Shown: positions 25,284 to 34,586, counted from the first letter of the stretch. The stretch is DNA of 64,000 nt from Haloferula luteola (GCF_014201715.1 NZ_JACHFD010000005.1:178874-242873), one strand, 5' to 3'. The notes: generated by a model not told the origin, from the letters alone. Translations and numbers: made by a program.

Positions 25284-27134
25284 TCAACCTTTGCCTCCAC
25301 TGATCCGGGAGGAAGGCTCTTCATTGAGTCGATGGTCGAGTTCGAAAGCCGCACTGATCATGGCGAGGTGGCTGAATGCCTGGGGGATGTTTCCGAGGCA
25401 TTCGCCCCGTTTCCCCAGTTGTTCGGAAAACAGTCCGAGAGGGCTCGCATACCCGAGCATCTTTTCAAAAAGCAGTCGGGCTCGTTGCAGATCTCCGGAG
25501 CGCGAAACACACTCAATGTACCAAAACGAACAAATGGAGAAGCTGCCTTCCTTGCCTTCCAAACAGTCGGAAAAGGCTTCACCCACGCGGTAGCGATCGA
25601 CCAAGGAGTCGTGAACCAGGGTATGGGATAAGGCGTCAAGGTGCTGGAGCCATTGGGGGTCGGTTGGGCTGATCATGCGCACCAGGGGCATGACGAGGGA
25701 GGAAGCATCAAGGGCGGTTCCCCCTTTGAATTGGACAAAGGCGCCTTGATCTGGATCCCAAAACTCGTCGAAGACCTCTTCGTAAATGGCATCGCGTGAC
25801 TTTTGCCAATCGGCGACGGGCCCGGGGAGTCCGCGTTTGGTTGTCAGGCGGATGGCACGATCCAAGGCAACCCAGCTCATGATGCGGGAATACAGGAAGT
25901 GGCGGTTTTCGCTGCGAACTTCCCAGATGCTGGCATCGGCCTCATGAGCGTGGCGGCAGACATGGTTGGCGAGTTCGCGGATGTTCCTCCAAAGTCGATG
26001 TGAAATGGGCGAGCCGGTGGCGTCGAAGAGCTCAATGGAGTCCATGACTTCCCCGTAGATATCCAGCTGTTTCTGATCGTGATTGGTGGAGCCTATTCTA
26101 ACGGGCCGGGAGTGCCGGTATCCCTCGAAATGATCGAGATGGACCTCGCCGTCGATGTCGGAGCCATCAATGCGGTACATGGTTTTCAAAGTGGCGTCGT
26201 CCTCATCTTCGGTGATCCGGTCCTCGAGCCACTTCATGAAGGCCCCGGCTTCTTCGGTGTAACCTAGCCGCATGAGGGCATAGGTGCTGAAGGAAGCGTC
26301 GCGCAACCATGTGTAACGGTAGTCCCAATTGCGCACTCCGCCAATTTCATTGGGGAATCCGAAGCAGGGCGCTGCGATGATGGAGCCGTATTGGCGAGAG
26401 GTAAGAAGCTTGAGAGCGAGAGCCGCACGGTGCACCGATTCCCGCCAACGGCCGTTGTAGTGGCAACGGCCGATCCAGCGGCGCCAGAAGTTGCAGGTCC
26501 TTTTGAAGGCATCTGCCGAGTATCCCTCGTGGCCGCAGGAAGCCGCATCGGGAGCATTCGCCTCGCGCATGATGAAGGAGGCATGTTCTCCTTCGAGAAG
26601 GAGGAACTCGGCGGCGCCATCACGGTTTCGTATTTCGAGGGGGACACTGGAATGCAGGAGAAGACGGAGCGGGACTTCCTGATCGGACTCAAAGAGCAAG
26701 GTGTGAGCGTCCAGCGCGGTGACGTGATGGGAGGCGCGCCCATAGTCGAACCTCGGAGCAAAGGTGAGAGAAAACCGGACATCGCCGATGACGCTCTTCG
26801 CGCGACGCACCAGGGCCTGTGGGATGGCTTCGTCGGCTTCGTCCAGGGCCATGAAGCTGGAGACTTCTGCCACTCCATCTTCCGAGAGGAAGCGGGTGAT
26901 GAGGACATTGGTGTCCGGAAGGTAGAGTTGCTTTTCTGCGCGGTCGTCGAGCACCGGTTCGATTTGAAATCGTCCTCCATTTTTTCGATCGACGTGGGCA
27001 GCGAAGATGGATGGGGAATCGAAATGGGGAAAACACATCGATTCGACGGCACCGTTGGGTCCGAGCAGGGCGACGGTGCGAAGATCGCCAATGATTCCGT
27101 AAGCGGAAATGGGAGGGAAAGGATCGTGAGGCAT
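25284..27134 (-). CDS. GH15-family glucoamylase/trehalase-like hydrolase
   Basis: The 616-residue cytoplasmic protein is a bacterial GH15 enzyme. Typical features are [20 protein letters not shown] at the N-terminus, the beta-sandwich domain, the barrel stretch [18 protein letters not shown] with the likely catalytic acid region, and the end [19 protein letters not shown] and [15 protein letters not shown]. Members hydrolyse alpha-glucosides such as maltodextrins, dextrans or trehalose. No signal peptide is present. It diverges from an SDR dehydrogenase and PAP2 gene. A GH15 enzyme beside a glucose-dehydrogenase-like SDR would suit production and oxidation of glucose, which is inference. Confidence 0.9.
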   Translation of the reverse strand: MPHDPFPPISAYGIIGDLRTVALLGPNGAVESMCFPHFDSPSIFAAHVDRKNGGRFQIEPVLDDRAEKQLYLPDTNVLITRFLSEDGVAEVSSFMALDEADEAIPQALVRRAKSVIGDVRFSLTFAPRFDYGRASHHVTALDAHTLLFESDQEVPLRLLLHSSVPLEIRNRDGAAEFLLLEGEHASFIMREANAPDAASCGHEGYSADAFKRTCNFWRRWIGRCHYNGRWRESVHRAALALKLLTSRQYGSIIAAPCFGFPNEIGGVRNWDYRYTWLRDASFSTYALMRLGYTEEAGAFMKWLEDRITEDEDDATLKTMYRIDGSDIDGEVHLDHFEGYRHSRPVRIGSTNHDQKQLDIYGEVMDSIELFDATGSPISHRLWRNIRELANHVCRHAHEADASIWEVRSENRHFLYSRIMSWVALDRAIRLTTKRGLPGPVADWQKSRDAIYEEVFDEFWDPDQGAFVQFKGGTALDASSLVMPLVRMISPTDPQWLQHLDALSHTLVHDSLVDRYRVGEAFSDCLEGKEGSFSICSFWYIECVSRSGDLQRARLLFEKMLGYASPLGLFSEQLGKRGECLGNIPQAFSHLAMISAAFELDHRLNEEPSSRISGGKG

Positions 27135-27470
27135 GGATGGAGGGAGGTCGGATCGCGCGTTGACCCCTTCGCAGATTTCCGGCCGATGATCGAATCGGAG
27201 CCTTGAGAGGTTAAGAGGACGCGACGTGGAAGGGGCCTCAGACCTGATAAGTGTCGTGACGTTGAAGCCGTGGGCATTCGGCTTCGCGTCTCAAATCGCA
27301 CGGTAGCGAAGAGACAACATGGTGTTCTGCAATGGAAGCGGAAGGGAGAAGCCTTGGATTTCAAGGTATCAGCGGCGGGTACAGACCCTGCAGGGGTGGC
27401 GGGCATGGAAATGAGCGTTCCTGCCGAGGCGGAAGGAGTTCGAGCGGGTGAGTCCACGCGGCCTCATCCG
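27135..27470. other. intergenic region between divergent GH15 and SDR genes
   Basis: These 336 bases hold no gene I can support. They must contain the promoters of both divergent genes. The frame in front of the SDR is open through most of it (from 27270), with in-frame ATG codons at 27405 and 27411, but the encoded sequence lacks family similarity. GGAAGGAG at 27431-27438 looks like a ribosome-binding site but is 32 bases from the ATG chosen for the SDR, so the SDR start could be different. Confidence 0.5.
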
Positions 27471-28265
27471 ATGGCCGAAATGAAATCGATGTCACTGGAC
27501 CATCGGGTCGCGGTGGTCACGGGGTCGGACTCAGGGATCGGCAGAGCGATTGCGATCGAGTTGGCTCAAGCGGGAGCAGATGTGGCCGTTTCCTACCACA
27601 GCGATCGTGAAGGTGCGGAGGAGACCGCGGCGCGGGTGCGGGCAGCGGGAGCGCGGGCATGGGTGGGACGATTGGATGTCACTGATCCAGTTTCGGTCGC
27701 CTCTTACATGAAGACGATTTCCGAGGAACTGGGGCGGATTGCCATTCTGGTGAACAATGCCGGAATGGATGGCGACGAGGCTCACGTCGCTTCCATCTCC
27801 TTGGATGAGTGGGACAAGGTGATCTCGGTGAATCTTCGGGGGCCATTTTTGTGCACGCAGGCCGTGCTCTCGGATATGATTTTGGCGCGCCAAGGGGTCG
27901 TGCTCAATGTGACTTCAGTCCACGAGACGATTCCTTGGGCAGGTCATGCGGCTTACTGCGCTGCCAAGGCGGGAGTCTCGATGATGACCCGAAGCATGGC
28001 GCTTGAATTGCAGAACGTGGGGGTTCGAGTGGTGGCATTGGCACCAGGGGCGATTGCGACGCCGATCAATGCGGAGGTCCGCAATGATCCCAAGGGGATG
28101 GCGGATTTGAAAACAAAGATTCCCCTCCAACGAGTGGGTGAGCCTCAGGAAATTGCCCAAATTGCCCGAGTGTTGGTTTCCGATGCGGCATCTTACGTCA
28201 CTGGTACGACGGTGACCGTCGATGGAGGGATGACTGCGTATCCGAGTTTTTCTCATGGGGGCTGA
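27471..28265 (+). CDS. SDR-family oxidoreductase (glucose 1-dehydrogenase-like)
   Basis: The 264-residue protein is a classical short-chain dehydrogenase: a Rossmann glycine motif VVTGSDSGIGRAIA, NNAG (ILVNNAGMDG), the catalytic Ser near VTSVHETIPWAGHAAYCAAK with Tyr and Lys of YxxxK, and VALAPGAIATPIN. The C-terminus SYVTGTTVTVDGGM is typical of glucose/3-oxoacyl reductase relatives. Substrate cannot be set from sequence. Start is ambiguous: ATGs at 27471, 27480 and 27489 all fit. It overlaps the PAP2 gene by 11 bases and diverges from GH15, suggesting a sugar-related role. Confidence 0.85.
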   Translation: MAEMKSMSLDHRVAVVTGSDSGIGRAIAIELAQAGADVAVSYHSDREGAEETAARVRAAGARAWVGRLDVTDPVSVASYMKTISEELGRIAILVNNAGMDGDEAHVASISLDEWDKVISVNLRGPFLCTQAVLSDMILARQGVVLNVTSVHETIPWAGHAAYCAAKAGVSMMTRSMALELQNVGVRVVALAPGAIATPINAEVRNDPKGMADLKTKIPLQRVGEPQEIAQIARVLVSDAASYVTGTTVTVDGGMTAYPSFSHGG

Positions 28266-29001
28266 GATATCGATCTCTGGCAAGGTTCTTCGCACCTGGC
28301 AGTGGTTGCGCGCCCGGTGGGGCGTGCCGATGCTCGCGGTAGTTCTGTTAGGGGGAGCCTTCGGCTTCCTCGAAATTGCCGAGGAAGTGGGGGAGGCTGA
28401 GACGCGGAAAGTGGACGAGACGATCCTTCTGGCGATGCGACAGGAGGGTCATGCGGATCGTCCTGTCGGTCCGGAAGGGTTAGCGGAAGTTGCGCGAGAT
28501 ATCACCGCTTTGGGAGGAGCAACCTTGTTGACGTTGATCTGTTTGGTCGCGTGGGGAATGACCTTGTTTGCCGGGAAGCGGAGATTGGCGTGGGTGGGTG
28601 TGGGAGCCGTGGTGGTGGCCATGCTGGTGATGAAGTTGCTGAAGCTGGGCTATGATCGACCGCGCCCGGATTTGGTGGAACATGGAACTCGGGTGGTGAG
28701 TGCGAGTTTCCCTAGTGGGCATTCGATGATGTCGGCTGTGGTGTATCTGACTCTTGGGATTTTGGTGGCGCGGACCCAACCGAAGCGTCGAGTGCAGGCG
28801 TTCGTACTGGCCGTTTCTGTGGGGGTCACGGTGGCTGTGGGATTGAGTCGAGTCTATTTGGGTGTGCATTGGCCGACGGATGTGCTGGCCGGCTGGATGT
28901 TAGGGGGTGTCTGGGCGCTCGCGGTGTGGATTCTGGCGGGAGTGCTGGAGGACCGCTGTCGGGCCGAAAAAAAGACGACCCCCGGAAGGGGGCCGTCTTG
29001 A
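28255..29001 (+). CDS. PAP2-family membrane phosphatase
   Basis: The 248-residue polytopic protein carries all three PAP2 signature motifs: KLGYDRPRP, FPSGH (SFPSGHSMMSA) and SRVYLGVHWPTD with the catalytic histidines. Such enzymes dephosphorylate lipid phosphates, for example phosphatidate or undecaprenyl diphosphate, at the membrane surface. About five to six hydrophobic helices are visible. It overlaps the upstream SDR gene by 11 bases. Its last codons form one arm of the terminator that serves the convergent pckG gene. Confidence 0.9.
   Translation: MGAEISISGKVLRTWQWLRARWGVPMLAVVLLGGAFGFLEIAEEVGEAETRKVDETILLAMRQEGHADRPVGPEGLAEVARDITALGGATLLTLICLVAWGMTLFAGKRRLAWVGVGAVVVAMLVMKLLKLGYDRPRPDLVEHGTRVVSASFPSGHSMMSAVVYLTLGILVARTQPKRRVQAFVLAVSVGVTVAVGLSRVYLGVHWPTDVLAGWMLGGVWALAVWILAGVLEDRCRAEKKTTPGRGPS
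28967..28999 (-). terminator. intrinsic terminator for pckG, embedded in the PAP2 3' end
   Basis: Arms at 28972-28983 (AAGACGACCCCC) and 28988-28999 (GGGGGCCGTCTT) pair with one internal mismatch around a GGAA loop. On the minus strand the hairpin is followed by a run of U (seven A on the plus strand, 28967-28973), giving an intrinsic terminator 31 bases after the pckG stop. It lies entirely within PAP2 coding sequence. Confidence 0.82.
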
Positions 29002-29029
29002 GAGGGAAGAGAGCGATCGAGATGGTGCC

Positions 29030-30865
29030 TCAGGCGAGGCGTGCGGCGAGAAGCTCGCGCTGGAAGACGATTTCCTTCGGCATCAGATCGTAGAGCTTCA
29101 GGAACAGGCGACCTTGGTCGACGAGCTCTTCGGCCCATTCGTCCGGATTGTAAGCCATGCACTTGTCGAACTGCTCTTCGGTGAAGCCTTCGAGGCCATC
29201 CGAGTTGAATTCGGTGAAGTGAGGTGTCCAACCGATCGGTGTTTCGTGGCCCAGCACGCGGCCTTTGCAGCGGTTCACGATCCACTCGAGAACCCGCATA
29301 TTCTGTCCATATCCGGGCCACAGGAACTTGCCGTTTTCATCGAGACGGAACCAGTTCACGTGGAAGAAGCGAGGCAGGTGCTCGATCTTGTCGCGCATGT
29401 CCAACCAGTGGTGGAAGTATTCCGCCATGTTGTATCCGCAGAATGGGAGCATGGCCATGGGATCGCGGCGGACGCCGGCTTTGAGACCGATGGCTGCAGC
29501 AGTGACTTCCGAGCCCATGGTGGCACCGACATAGACGCCGTGTGACCAGTTGAAGGCCTGATAGACGAGCGGCATGGTGTTCGGGCGGCGGCCGCCGAAG
29601 ACGATGGCCGAGATCGGCACCCCATCGGGATTTTGCCACTCAGGGTCGATCGTCGGGCACTGTTCGGCCGGTGCGGTGAAGCGGGCGTTCGGATGCGCAG
29701 CCTTTTCGCCGCTGCCGGGAGTCCAGTCGTTGCCCTTCCAGTCGATCAAGTGAGCAGGAGCTTCCTTCGTCAGGCCTTCCCACCAGACATCTCCGTCATC
29801 CGTGAGGGCGACATTGGTGAAGATCGCGTTCTCTGTCATCGAGTCCATCGCGATCGGGTTGGTGTCGTAAGACGTGCCCGGTGCGACACCGAAGTATCCG
29901 GTTTCTGGGTTGATGGCGTGGAGTTTGCCGTCTTCGTGGCCCCACATCCATGCGATGTCGTCGCCAATGATCGAGGTCTTCCAACCCTTGTCCGCGTATT
30001 CTTTCGGCGGAATGAGCATGGCGAGGTTGGTCTTACCACAAGCGCTCGGGAAGGCTGCAGCGATGTAGGTCTTTTCCTTTTCTGGCGATTCGATACCGAC
30101 GACCAGCATGTGTTCGGCCATCCAATCGTGCTCGCGGGCGATGTTGCTGGCGATCCGCAGGGCCAGGCACTTTTTGCCGAGCAAGGCATTCCCACCGTAG
30201 CCCGATCCGTAGGACCAGATCTCGCGGGTTTCAGGGAAGTGACAGATGTATTTGTCTTCGTTGCAGGGCCAAGTGACGTCTTGTTGGCCGGGTTCCAGGG
30301 GGGCGCCGACGGTGTGGACGCAGGGGATGAAATTGCCGTGGCCGTCACGCTTGGCCGGGATCTCGCCTGCGGCTTCTGCTTCGAGGCGGTCGAGCACCTT
30401 CTTGCCCATGTGGGCCATGATGCGCATGTTGACGACGACGTATGCGCTATCGGTGATTTCAATGCCGATCTTCGCCAAAGGCGAGTCGAGGGGCCCCATG
30501 CAGAAAGGAATCACATACATGGTGCGGCCCTTCATGCAGCCGGTGAACTTTGGCTTCAGGATGGCCTTCATTTCCTTGGGGTCCATCCAGTTGTTCGTGC
30601 CGCCGGCAGCGCCTTTGCGGCGGGTGCAGATGTAAGTCCGGTCTTCGACCCGGGCCACGTCCGATGGGGTCGAGCGGGCAAGGAAGGAATTTGGCCGTTT
30701 TTCGGGATTGAGGCGAGTAAAGGTTCCTTTGTCGCAAAGAAGTTGGGTCAGCCGGTCCCATTCTTCCTGCGATCCGTCGCACCATTCGACGGCATCGGGC
30801 TGGCAGAGCTGAGTCATTTCCTCGACCCAGGCGGCGAGGGCTTCGTGTTTGGTAGGATTGCTCAT
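29030..30865 (-). CDS. pckG: phosphoenolpyruvate carboxykinase (GTP)
   Basis: PckG converts oxaloacetate and GTP to phosphoenolpyruvate, the entry to gluconeogenesis. The 611-residue protein is the GTP-type, with the nucleotide-binding P-loop and reactive cysteine in [15 protein letters not shown], and family stretches [28 protein letters not shown] and [12 protein letters not shown] at 30865 gives the usual N-terminus; the frame is open 13 codons further. A hairpin-rich stretch ending in a terminator-like structure lies 174 bases upstream on the same strand and may control it. Its own terminator is inside the convergent PAP2 gene. Confidence 0.96.
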   Translation of the reverse strand: MSNPTKHEALAAWVEEMTQLCQPDAVEWCDGSQEEWDRLTQLLCDKGTFTRLNPEKRPNSFLARSTPSDVARVEDRTYICTRRKGAAGGTNNWMDPKEMKAILKPKFTGCMKGRTMYVIPFCMGPLDSPLAKIGIEITDSAYVVVNMRIMAHMGKKVLDRLEAEAAGEIPAKRDGHGNFIPCVHTVGAPLEPGQQDVTWPCNEDKYICHFPETREIWSYGSGYGGNALLGKKCLALRIASNIAREHDWMAEHMLVVGIESPEKEKTYIAAAFPSACGKTNLAMLIPPKEYADKGWKTSIIGDDIAWMWGHEDGKLHAINPETGYFGVAPGTSYDTNPIAMDSMTENAIFTNVALTDDGDVWWEGLTKEAPAHLIDWKGNDWTPGSGEKAAHPNARFTAPAEQCPTIDPEWQNPDGVPISAIVFGGRRPNTMPLVYQAFNWSHGVYVGATMGSEVTAAAIGLKAGVRRDPMAMLPFCGYNMAEYFHHWLDMRDKIEHLPRFFHVNWFRLDENGKFLWPGYGQNMRVLEWIVNRCKGRVLGHETPIGWTPHFTEFNSDGLEGFTEEQFDKCMAYNPDEWAEELVDQGRLFLKLYDLMPKEIVFQRELLAARLA

Positions 30866-31039
30866 TGCGGCGCTATCCTGAGCTATCGAGCTGACGCTGG
30901 GCAACGCGATCCGAAAATACGGCAGAAAATGATCCGAATTCGCGGAGTGGGTGACTCATCGCGCGAATTGATGCACAGTGGATGCGGGAATCCGGGGGAG
31001 TGAGACGGCAAAAGGTGCCGAGAATTCGGCGTCTGACCG

Positions 31040-31199
31040 AAAAAAGAGGGGCGCAAGGTTTCCCCCGAAACCATGCGCCCCAAGCGAGTTTCACCGAACC
31101 GAACTCTTGCGGAGCCCGATGTTGAGGACCAGCCCCCCAGCCGGTACACATCAACACATTCGAGAAACCCACTCATGGTGACGAAAGCCAGCGGCTTTC
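31040..31199 (-). ncRNA. candidate structured leader RNA / attenuator upstream of pckG
   Basis: Reading on the minus strand, four hairpins follow one another: GAAAGCC/GGCTTTC (31183-31199); a two-step stem TGTTGA/TCAACA enclosing ACCGGC/GCTGGT (31120-31156); GAGTT/AACTC (31086-31106); and a long GC-rich hairpin at 31048-31081 (8 bp plus 6 bp with one A-A mismatch) followed by UCUUUUUU. The inner stem pairs by a G-U wobble only on the minus-strand transcript, which supports that orientation. The arrangement resembles a leader with an intrinsic terminator 174 bases before pckG, or a small stand-alone RNA. It matches no riboswitch or RNA family I can name. Confidence 0.4.
31041..31081 (-). terminator. 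intrinsic terminator or attenuator upstream of pckG
   Basis: Arms GGGGCGCA-A-GGTTTC and GAAACC-A-TGCGCCCC enclose a CCCC loop at 31048-31081 (as read on the plus strand). The plus-strand A-run 31040-31045 becomes a U-run after the hairpin on the minus strand. No complete gene lies immediately upstream on that strand, because the PEP-CTERM gene has its own terminator 330 bases earlier. Confidence 0.75.
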
Positions 31200-31410
31200 A
31201 CCGTTGTCTTCCATCAGTTCGTATATCGGAGTTTTCAACCTTCCTTTCCATTCAATTGGAAAAAATGCGTAAACATTCGAAGTGGGATGAGGCGGGGCGG
31301 GAGCGGCCCCAATGATCTAACCAAATCTCATCGAGAGAGTTGAATCGAATCAAGGAGAGGAGAGGCTCCGTAGAGATCAGGGGGAGTTGGAGAGCTGAAG
31401 TCCGGCCATG

Positions 31411-31441
31411 AAAAAGGACGGACATCCTGAGATGCCCGTCC
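31411..31441 (-). terminator. intrinsic terminator of the first PEP-CTERM gene
   Basis: Stem GGACGGACATC (31416-31426) and GATGCCCGTCC (31431-31441) with a CTGA loop and one A-C mismatch. Five A at 31411-31415 supply the U-run on the minus strand. It lies 27 bases after the stop of the minus-strand gene at 31469. Confidence 0.8.
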
Positions 31442-31468
31442 TCGCCAAGTGAAAAGGGGTGCGAAGTC

Positions 31469-32326
31469 TTAGCGGCGGCGGCGCAGCAGGCCGAGGAGAC
31501 CGAGTCCGCCGAGGAGGGCGACCGTCGGTTCCGGAACTGCCAGAGGATTGGAAGTCAGCTCGCCAGTGCTGTAGTAGAGGTTATCGATACTGACGTGCCC
31601 GTCCTGACCGCCAGCGAGTCCAAAGGCCGCGAGGCTAGAGGTTCCCAGAGAATTCCGGAATGCGGAATCCGAGGCTCCCAGGACGCCGTCGTCCGTGCCA
31701 GTGGAGGTGTACATGTCAAAGGTGTTCGCGGTGGTATCCACGACCAACCAGACATTGTACCAGGTATCCTCAGACATGTTGTCGATCACGATGGTCGAGT
31801 TGGATGCCTTGAGGTCGACGCTGCCGGATGTGCCGGAAACGAAAGGCATGACGGCGAAGTCTGCCCAAGAGTCGTTGTTGTCGAGGGTGGCAGTGGTGTC
31901 GGTCAGGCCGATCATCGTGTCATAGGACGAACCACCGCTGACCACCATGACTTGGAAGAAAATGGTGGTGATGCTGGAGTCCGCGACGGTGAAGTCGCTG
32001 GAGTAGGCGGAGGAGAGGTTCGTGACGGCACCGCGCCAGCCGGCAGCAGCTTGAGCGGGGAGACCCCAAACTTCGAGGGCGTTGTCCGCGGCGCTTGAGT
32101 CATCGGTGATGATGGCATTGGAAGTGCCGTTCCAGACTCCGGTCCAAACTCCGGAAGTGGCATCACCTGCGCCTGCGGCGCCGATCGTCGTGATACTGCT
32201 GTTGTCGTAAGAATCGAAGCTGTCGATGAGCGACCAAGCCGCGTGAGCGGAAAGGGAGCTGAGTGCAAGGGCGGTAGCGGCGACCGCGGCCGTGGGCCGG
32301 GAAGCTGGAATCCAGTGTCTTCTCAT
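31469..32326 (-). CDS. PEP-CTERM sorting domain protein
   Basis: The 285-residue exported protein has a signal peptide ending in SAHAAW, a beta-rich body with repeated Thr/Ser/Asp (possibly a LamG-like sandwich), and a C-terminal sorting signal VPEP followed by a hydrophobic helix LLGGLGLLGLL and an RRRR tail. PEP-CTERM proteins are processed by an exosortase and displayed or secreted; the exosortase is not in this window. Its body resembles the second PEP-CTERM protein at 33759 (both have a YNVW stretch, an STGTD stretch and a DNxYYS motif before the tail). Function unknown. Confidence 0.88.
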   Translation of the reverse strand: MRRHWIPASRPTAAVAATALALSSLSAHAAWSLIDSFDSYDNSSITTIGAAGAGDATSGVWTGVWNGTSNAIITDDSSAADNALEVWGLPAQAAAGWRGAVTNLSSAYSSDFTVADSSITTIFFQVMVVSGGSSYDTMIGLTDTTATLDNNDSWADFAVMPFVSGTSGSVDLKASNSTIVIDNMSEDTWYNVWLVVDTTANTFDMYTSTGTDDGVLGASDSAFRNSLGTSSLAAFGLAGGQDGHVSIDNLYYSTGELTSNPLAVPEPTVALLGGLGLLGLLRRRR

Positions 32327-32631
32327 GTTGATGGAGGTAGGGTCTTGAGTTCAGATGACACTCGGGGAGGGACGCGGGCTGGAAACTGGTATCGCCGAGT
32401 AAGTGGCCACGGGTGTGGCCTGCACGGCAGAGCAACCCTCAAACCATCTCGACCCCTCCATATGGGTTGGAAAGCTCTAAGGTTCTCATTTTCAGAGGTC
32501 GCATTTCATGCCTCTGCCGTCGACTAGATGAAAGGGGGGGAGGGATGCCTGAGGTGCGGAGACGAGGAAGGTGGCGGAAGCGTCAAATGACGGCGTTTGT
32601 GAGGCCGGAGCGAGGACCTAGCCTTGCGCGC
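32327..32631. other. divergent promoter region between PEP-CTERM and PI-PLC genes
   Basis: These 305 bases contain no supported gene. Two small hairpins can be seen: GGCCAC/GTGGCC with a GGGT loop at 32405-32420, and a stepped stem around CAGAGG...CCTCTG near 32495-32518. No clear sigma-70 boxes stand out. The region must drive the minus-strand PEP-CTERM gene and the plus-strand PI-PLC gene. Confidence 0.45.
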
Positions 32632-33690
32632 ATGAGTTGGACGAAGATTGTGTCGATGATGGGGGTGATGTTGGCGGTCTCCGGGGCGTGGGGGGAGGAG
32701 CTGCGGTTGAATGATTTTCAGATGATTGGAACGCACAATTCCTACCATCTTTCTCCGACCGAGGCGGAGTTGCAGATGATCGCCCGAAACAAGCCGGAGG
32801 ATGCGAAGGCGGTGGTTTATTCGAATCGAACTCTCACGGAGCAGTTGAATCGTGGAATCCGCCAATTCGAATTGGATCTGTGGTCCGATCCCAGCGGACG
32901 GCGGTTTGCCCATCCGATGGCATTGCGTCTCGCATCCAGGCCGGGAAGCTCGGGCGGGGTGAGTTCACACGATCCTGCCGGGAAGTTGCTCTGGCCGGGG
33001 GCGAAAGTCCTGCACGCGCCCCACTATGATTTCCGCACGACGGTGCTGACGCTGAAAGATGCGCTGGAGGAGATGGGAAAGTGGTCGGAGGAGCACCCAG
33101 ATCATCATCCGGTGATGGTGATTCTTGAGCTGAAAGGTCAGACCAAGGATTGGACGAACGAGAAGCTCAAGGTGCTGGAGGCGGAGGTGCTTGAGGGGAT
33201 GTCGAGGGAGCGTCTCCTGACTCCGGACGACGTTCGTGGCGATGCCAAGGATCTTCGATCGGCGGTGGTCGGCAGGGGCTGGCCGGAAATGTCTCAATGC
33301 CAGGGGAAGTTTCTTCTGATGTTGGACAACGAAGGAGAGGTTCGAGACGGCTATGTGGACGCCGATCCGATTCTGAAGGGTCGGTTGTTGTTCCCGAGTT
33401 GTGAGAGCGAGAACGAACCGGCGGCCGGGTGGTTCAAGCTCAACAACGTGATGAAGGATGCGCAGAGAATCCGTCAGCTAGTGGAGTCCGGGTTTTTGGT
33501 CAGGACCCGTTCGGACGTGGGGCTCAAGGAAGGTCGGGAGAATGATCCGACACGGAGAGATCTCGCCCTCAAGTCGGGGGCTCAATTTGTGAGTACCGAT
33601 TTTCCCGAACCGAAAGAAGGGATGAGCGACTATCAGGTGGTTTTCGAGGATGGTGGCTATGTGCGGAGAAATCCGGTGACGAAGAAGTGA
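32632..33690 (+). CDS. secreted phosphoinositide phospholipase C-like protein
   Basis: The 352-residue protein has a signal peptide (MSWTKIVSMMGVMLAVSGAWG) and the Ca2+-dependent PI-PLC-like fold. Visible features are the first catalytic histidine region MIGTHNSYH, the metal-binding GIRQFELDLWSD, VMVILELKG, and KFLLMLDN. Members are phosphodiesterases with a TIM-barrel fold; the lipid substrate here is unknown. The frame extends upstream, but ATG at 32632 gives the signal peptide. It lies between two PEP-CTERM genes transcribed in the opposite direction and shares a terminator hairpin with the downstream one. Confidence 0.83.
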   Translation: MSWTKIVSMMGVMLAVSGAWGEELRLNDFQMIGTHNSYHLSPTEAELQMIARNKPEDAKAVVYSNRTLTEQLNRGIRQFELDLWSDPSGRRFAHPMALRLASRPGSSGGVSSHDPAGKLLWPGAKVLHAPHYDFRTTVLTLKDALEEMGKWSEEHPDHHPVMVILELKGQTKDWTNEKLKVLEAEVLEGMSRERLLTPDDVRGDAKDLRSAVVGRGWPEMSQCQGKFLLMLDNEGEVRDGYVDADPILKGRLLFPSCESENEPAAGWFKLNNVMKDAQRIRQLVESGFLVRTRSDVGLKEGRENDPTRRDLALKSGAQFVSTDFPEPKEGMSDYQVVFEDGGYVRRNPVTKK

Positions 33691-33700
33691 CCGGGCCACG

Positions 33701-33733
33701 AAAATGGCGGACCCCGGGGTCGGAGTCCGCCAT
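33701..33733. terminator. bidirectional terminator between PI-PLC and second PEP-CTERM gene
   Basis: Perfect 9-bp arms ATGGCGGAC (33704-33712) and GTCCGCCAT (33725-33733) enclose a GC-rich loop that can itself pair. The AAAA at 33701-33704 gives a U-run on the minus strand. It sits in the 68-base gap between the two convergent genes. Confidence 0.72.
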
Positions 33734-33758
33734 GCGTTCGGTTCGGTGAATGGCTCGA

Positions 33759-34586
33759 TCAGCGACGTTGGCGCCGGATCAATCCGAGAACTCCGAGGCC
33801 GCTGAGAAGGGCGATCGAAGGTTCCGGGACCGGGACGGTCAGGAGGGTGCCGTCCGAGTAGTAAATGTTGTCGACCGTAAGCTGAGTGCCGGCATTTCCG
33901 CCCGCCATGAAGCCGATCGCGTTGAGGTCGAGATTGCCCGAGAAGTTGCGCCAGTTGGCGTCCCCGGTGACGAGCACAGCTGCGTCGGTGCCGGTCGACA
34001 TGTAGAGGGCATAGGTGGGGTCGGTGGCGTCATTGTTGACCACAACCCAGACATTGTACCAGACATCCGGGGTCATGGCGGCCCAGAAGGTGCCAGGAGC
34101 GTCGGCGTTGATGTAGGGAGTGGTGGCGTCATTGTTGACGTAGGGCATGACGGCGAAGTCCTGCCAGGCATCGGTCGTGTCGATGTTGCTGACATCGGGT
34201 GAGAGCCCCATCATGAAGTCGTAGTCCCATCCCGCGCCGTTGGAGGTGTAGGATGCCTTGACCTGCCAATAGAAAGTTTTGATTTCGCCCACCGTGATGG
34301 CGGCGTCGGTGCCGGTGAGGTTGCGCTCGGCACCGCTCCAGGTGAAGCCCCCGAGGGTCTGGAGAGAGTTTCCTTGGTCGGTGGCGATGATGGTTGATGC
34401 GGAGCTATCGGTCACCTCGGTGTTCCAGGTGCCCGAGGTCGCCGCGCTGGTTTCGCCGAGTGCATAGCTGTCGAAGTTGTCGAGCAAAGCCCACGCGGCT
34501 TGGGCAGAGGGAAGGGCCAAGGCGGCGGCAATGGATGGAATCACGATACGCCGAAGGGGGCGAAATGGAGTCAATCTGGAGTTCAT
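33759..34586 (-). CDS. PEP-CTERM sorting domain protein
   Basis: A second exported PEP-CTERM protein, 275 residues from ATG at 34586. It shows an N-terminal signal (about residues 12-31, ending LPSAQAAW), a beta-rich acidic body, and the tail VPEPSIALLSGLGVLGLI with RRQRR. It is paralogous to the protein at 31469 (YNVWVVVNN, YMSTGTDAAVL and VDNIYYSDG match). An alternative ATG at 34613 adds nine residues. It probably depends on the same exosortase. Function unknown. Confidence 0.86.
   Translation of the reverse strand: MNSRLTPFRPLRRIVIPSIAAALALPSAQAAWALLDNFDSYALGETSAATSGTWNTEVTDSSASTIIATDQGNSLQTLGGFTWSGAERNLTGTDAAITVGEIKTFYWQVKASYTSNGAGWDYDFMMGLSPDVSNIDTTDAWQDFAVMPYVNNDATTPYINADAPGTFWAAMTPDVWYNVWVVVNNDATDPTYALYMSTGTDAAVLVTGDANWRNFSGNLDLNAIGFMAGGNAGTQLTVDNIYYSDGTLLTVPVPEPSIALLSGLGVLGLIRRQRR

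Larger units (their letters stand above)
30866..31468. other. 603-base gene-free region upstream of pckG
   Basis: No convincing protein gene is seen. The region contains the terminator of the PEP-CTERM gene (31411-31441), then a series of hairpins on the minus strand (31048-31199) ending in a terminator-like U-run, then about 174 bases before pckG. Two overlapping minus-strand open frames (to about 31176) run through the hairpins and show no protein-like features. Confidence 0.6.

Noticed and set aside
29633..31003. 456-codon plus-strand open frame opposite pckG
   Set aside because: It is antisense to highly conserved pckG and runs into its upstream region. It has no family similarity.
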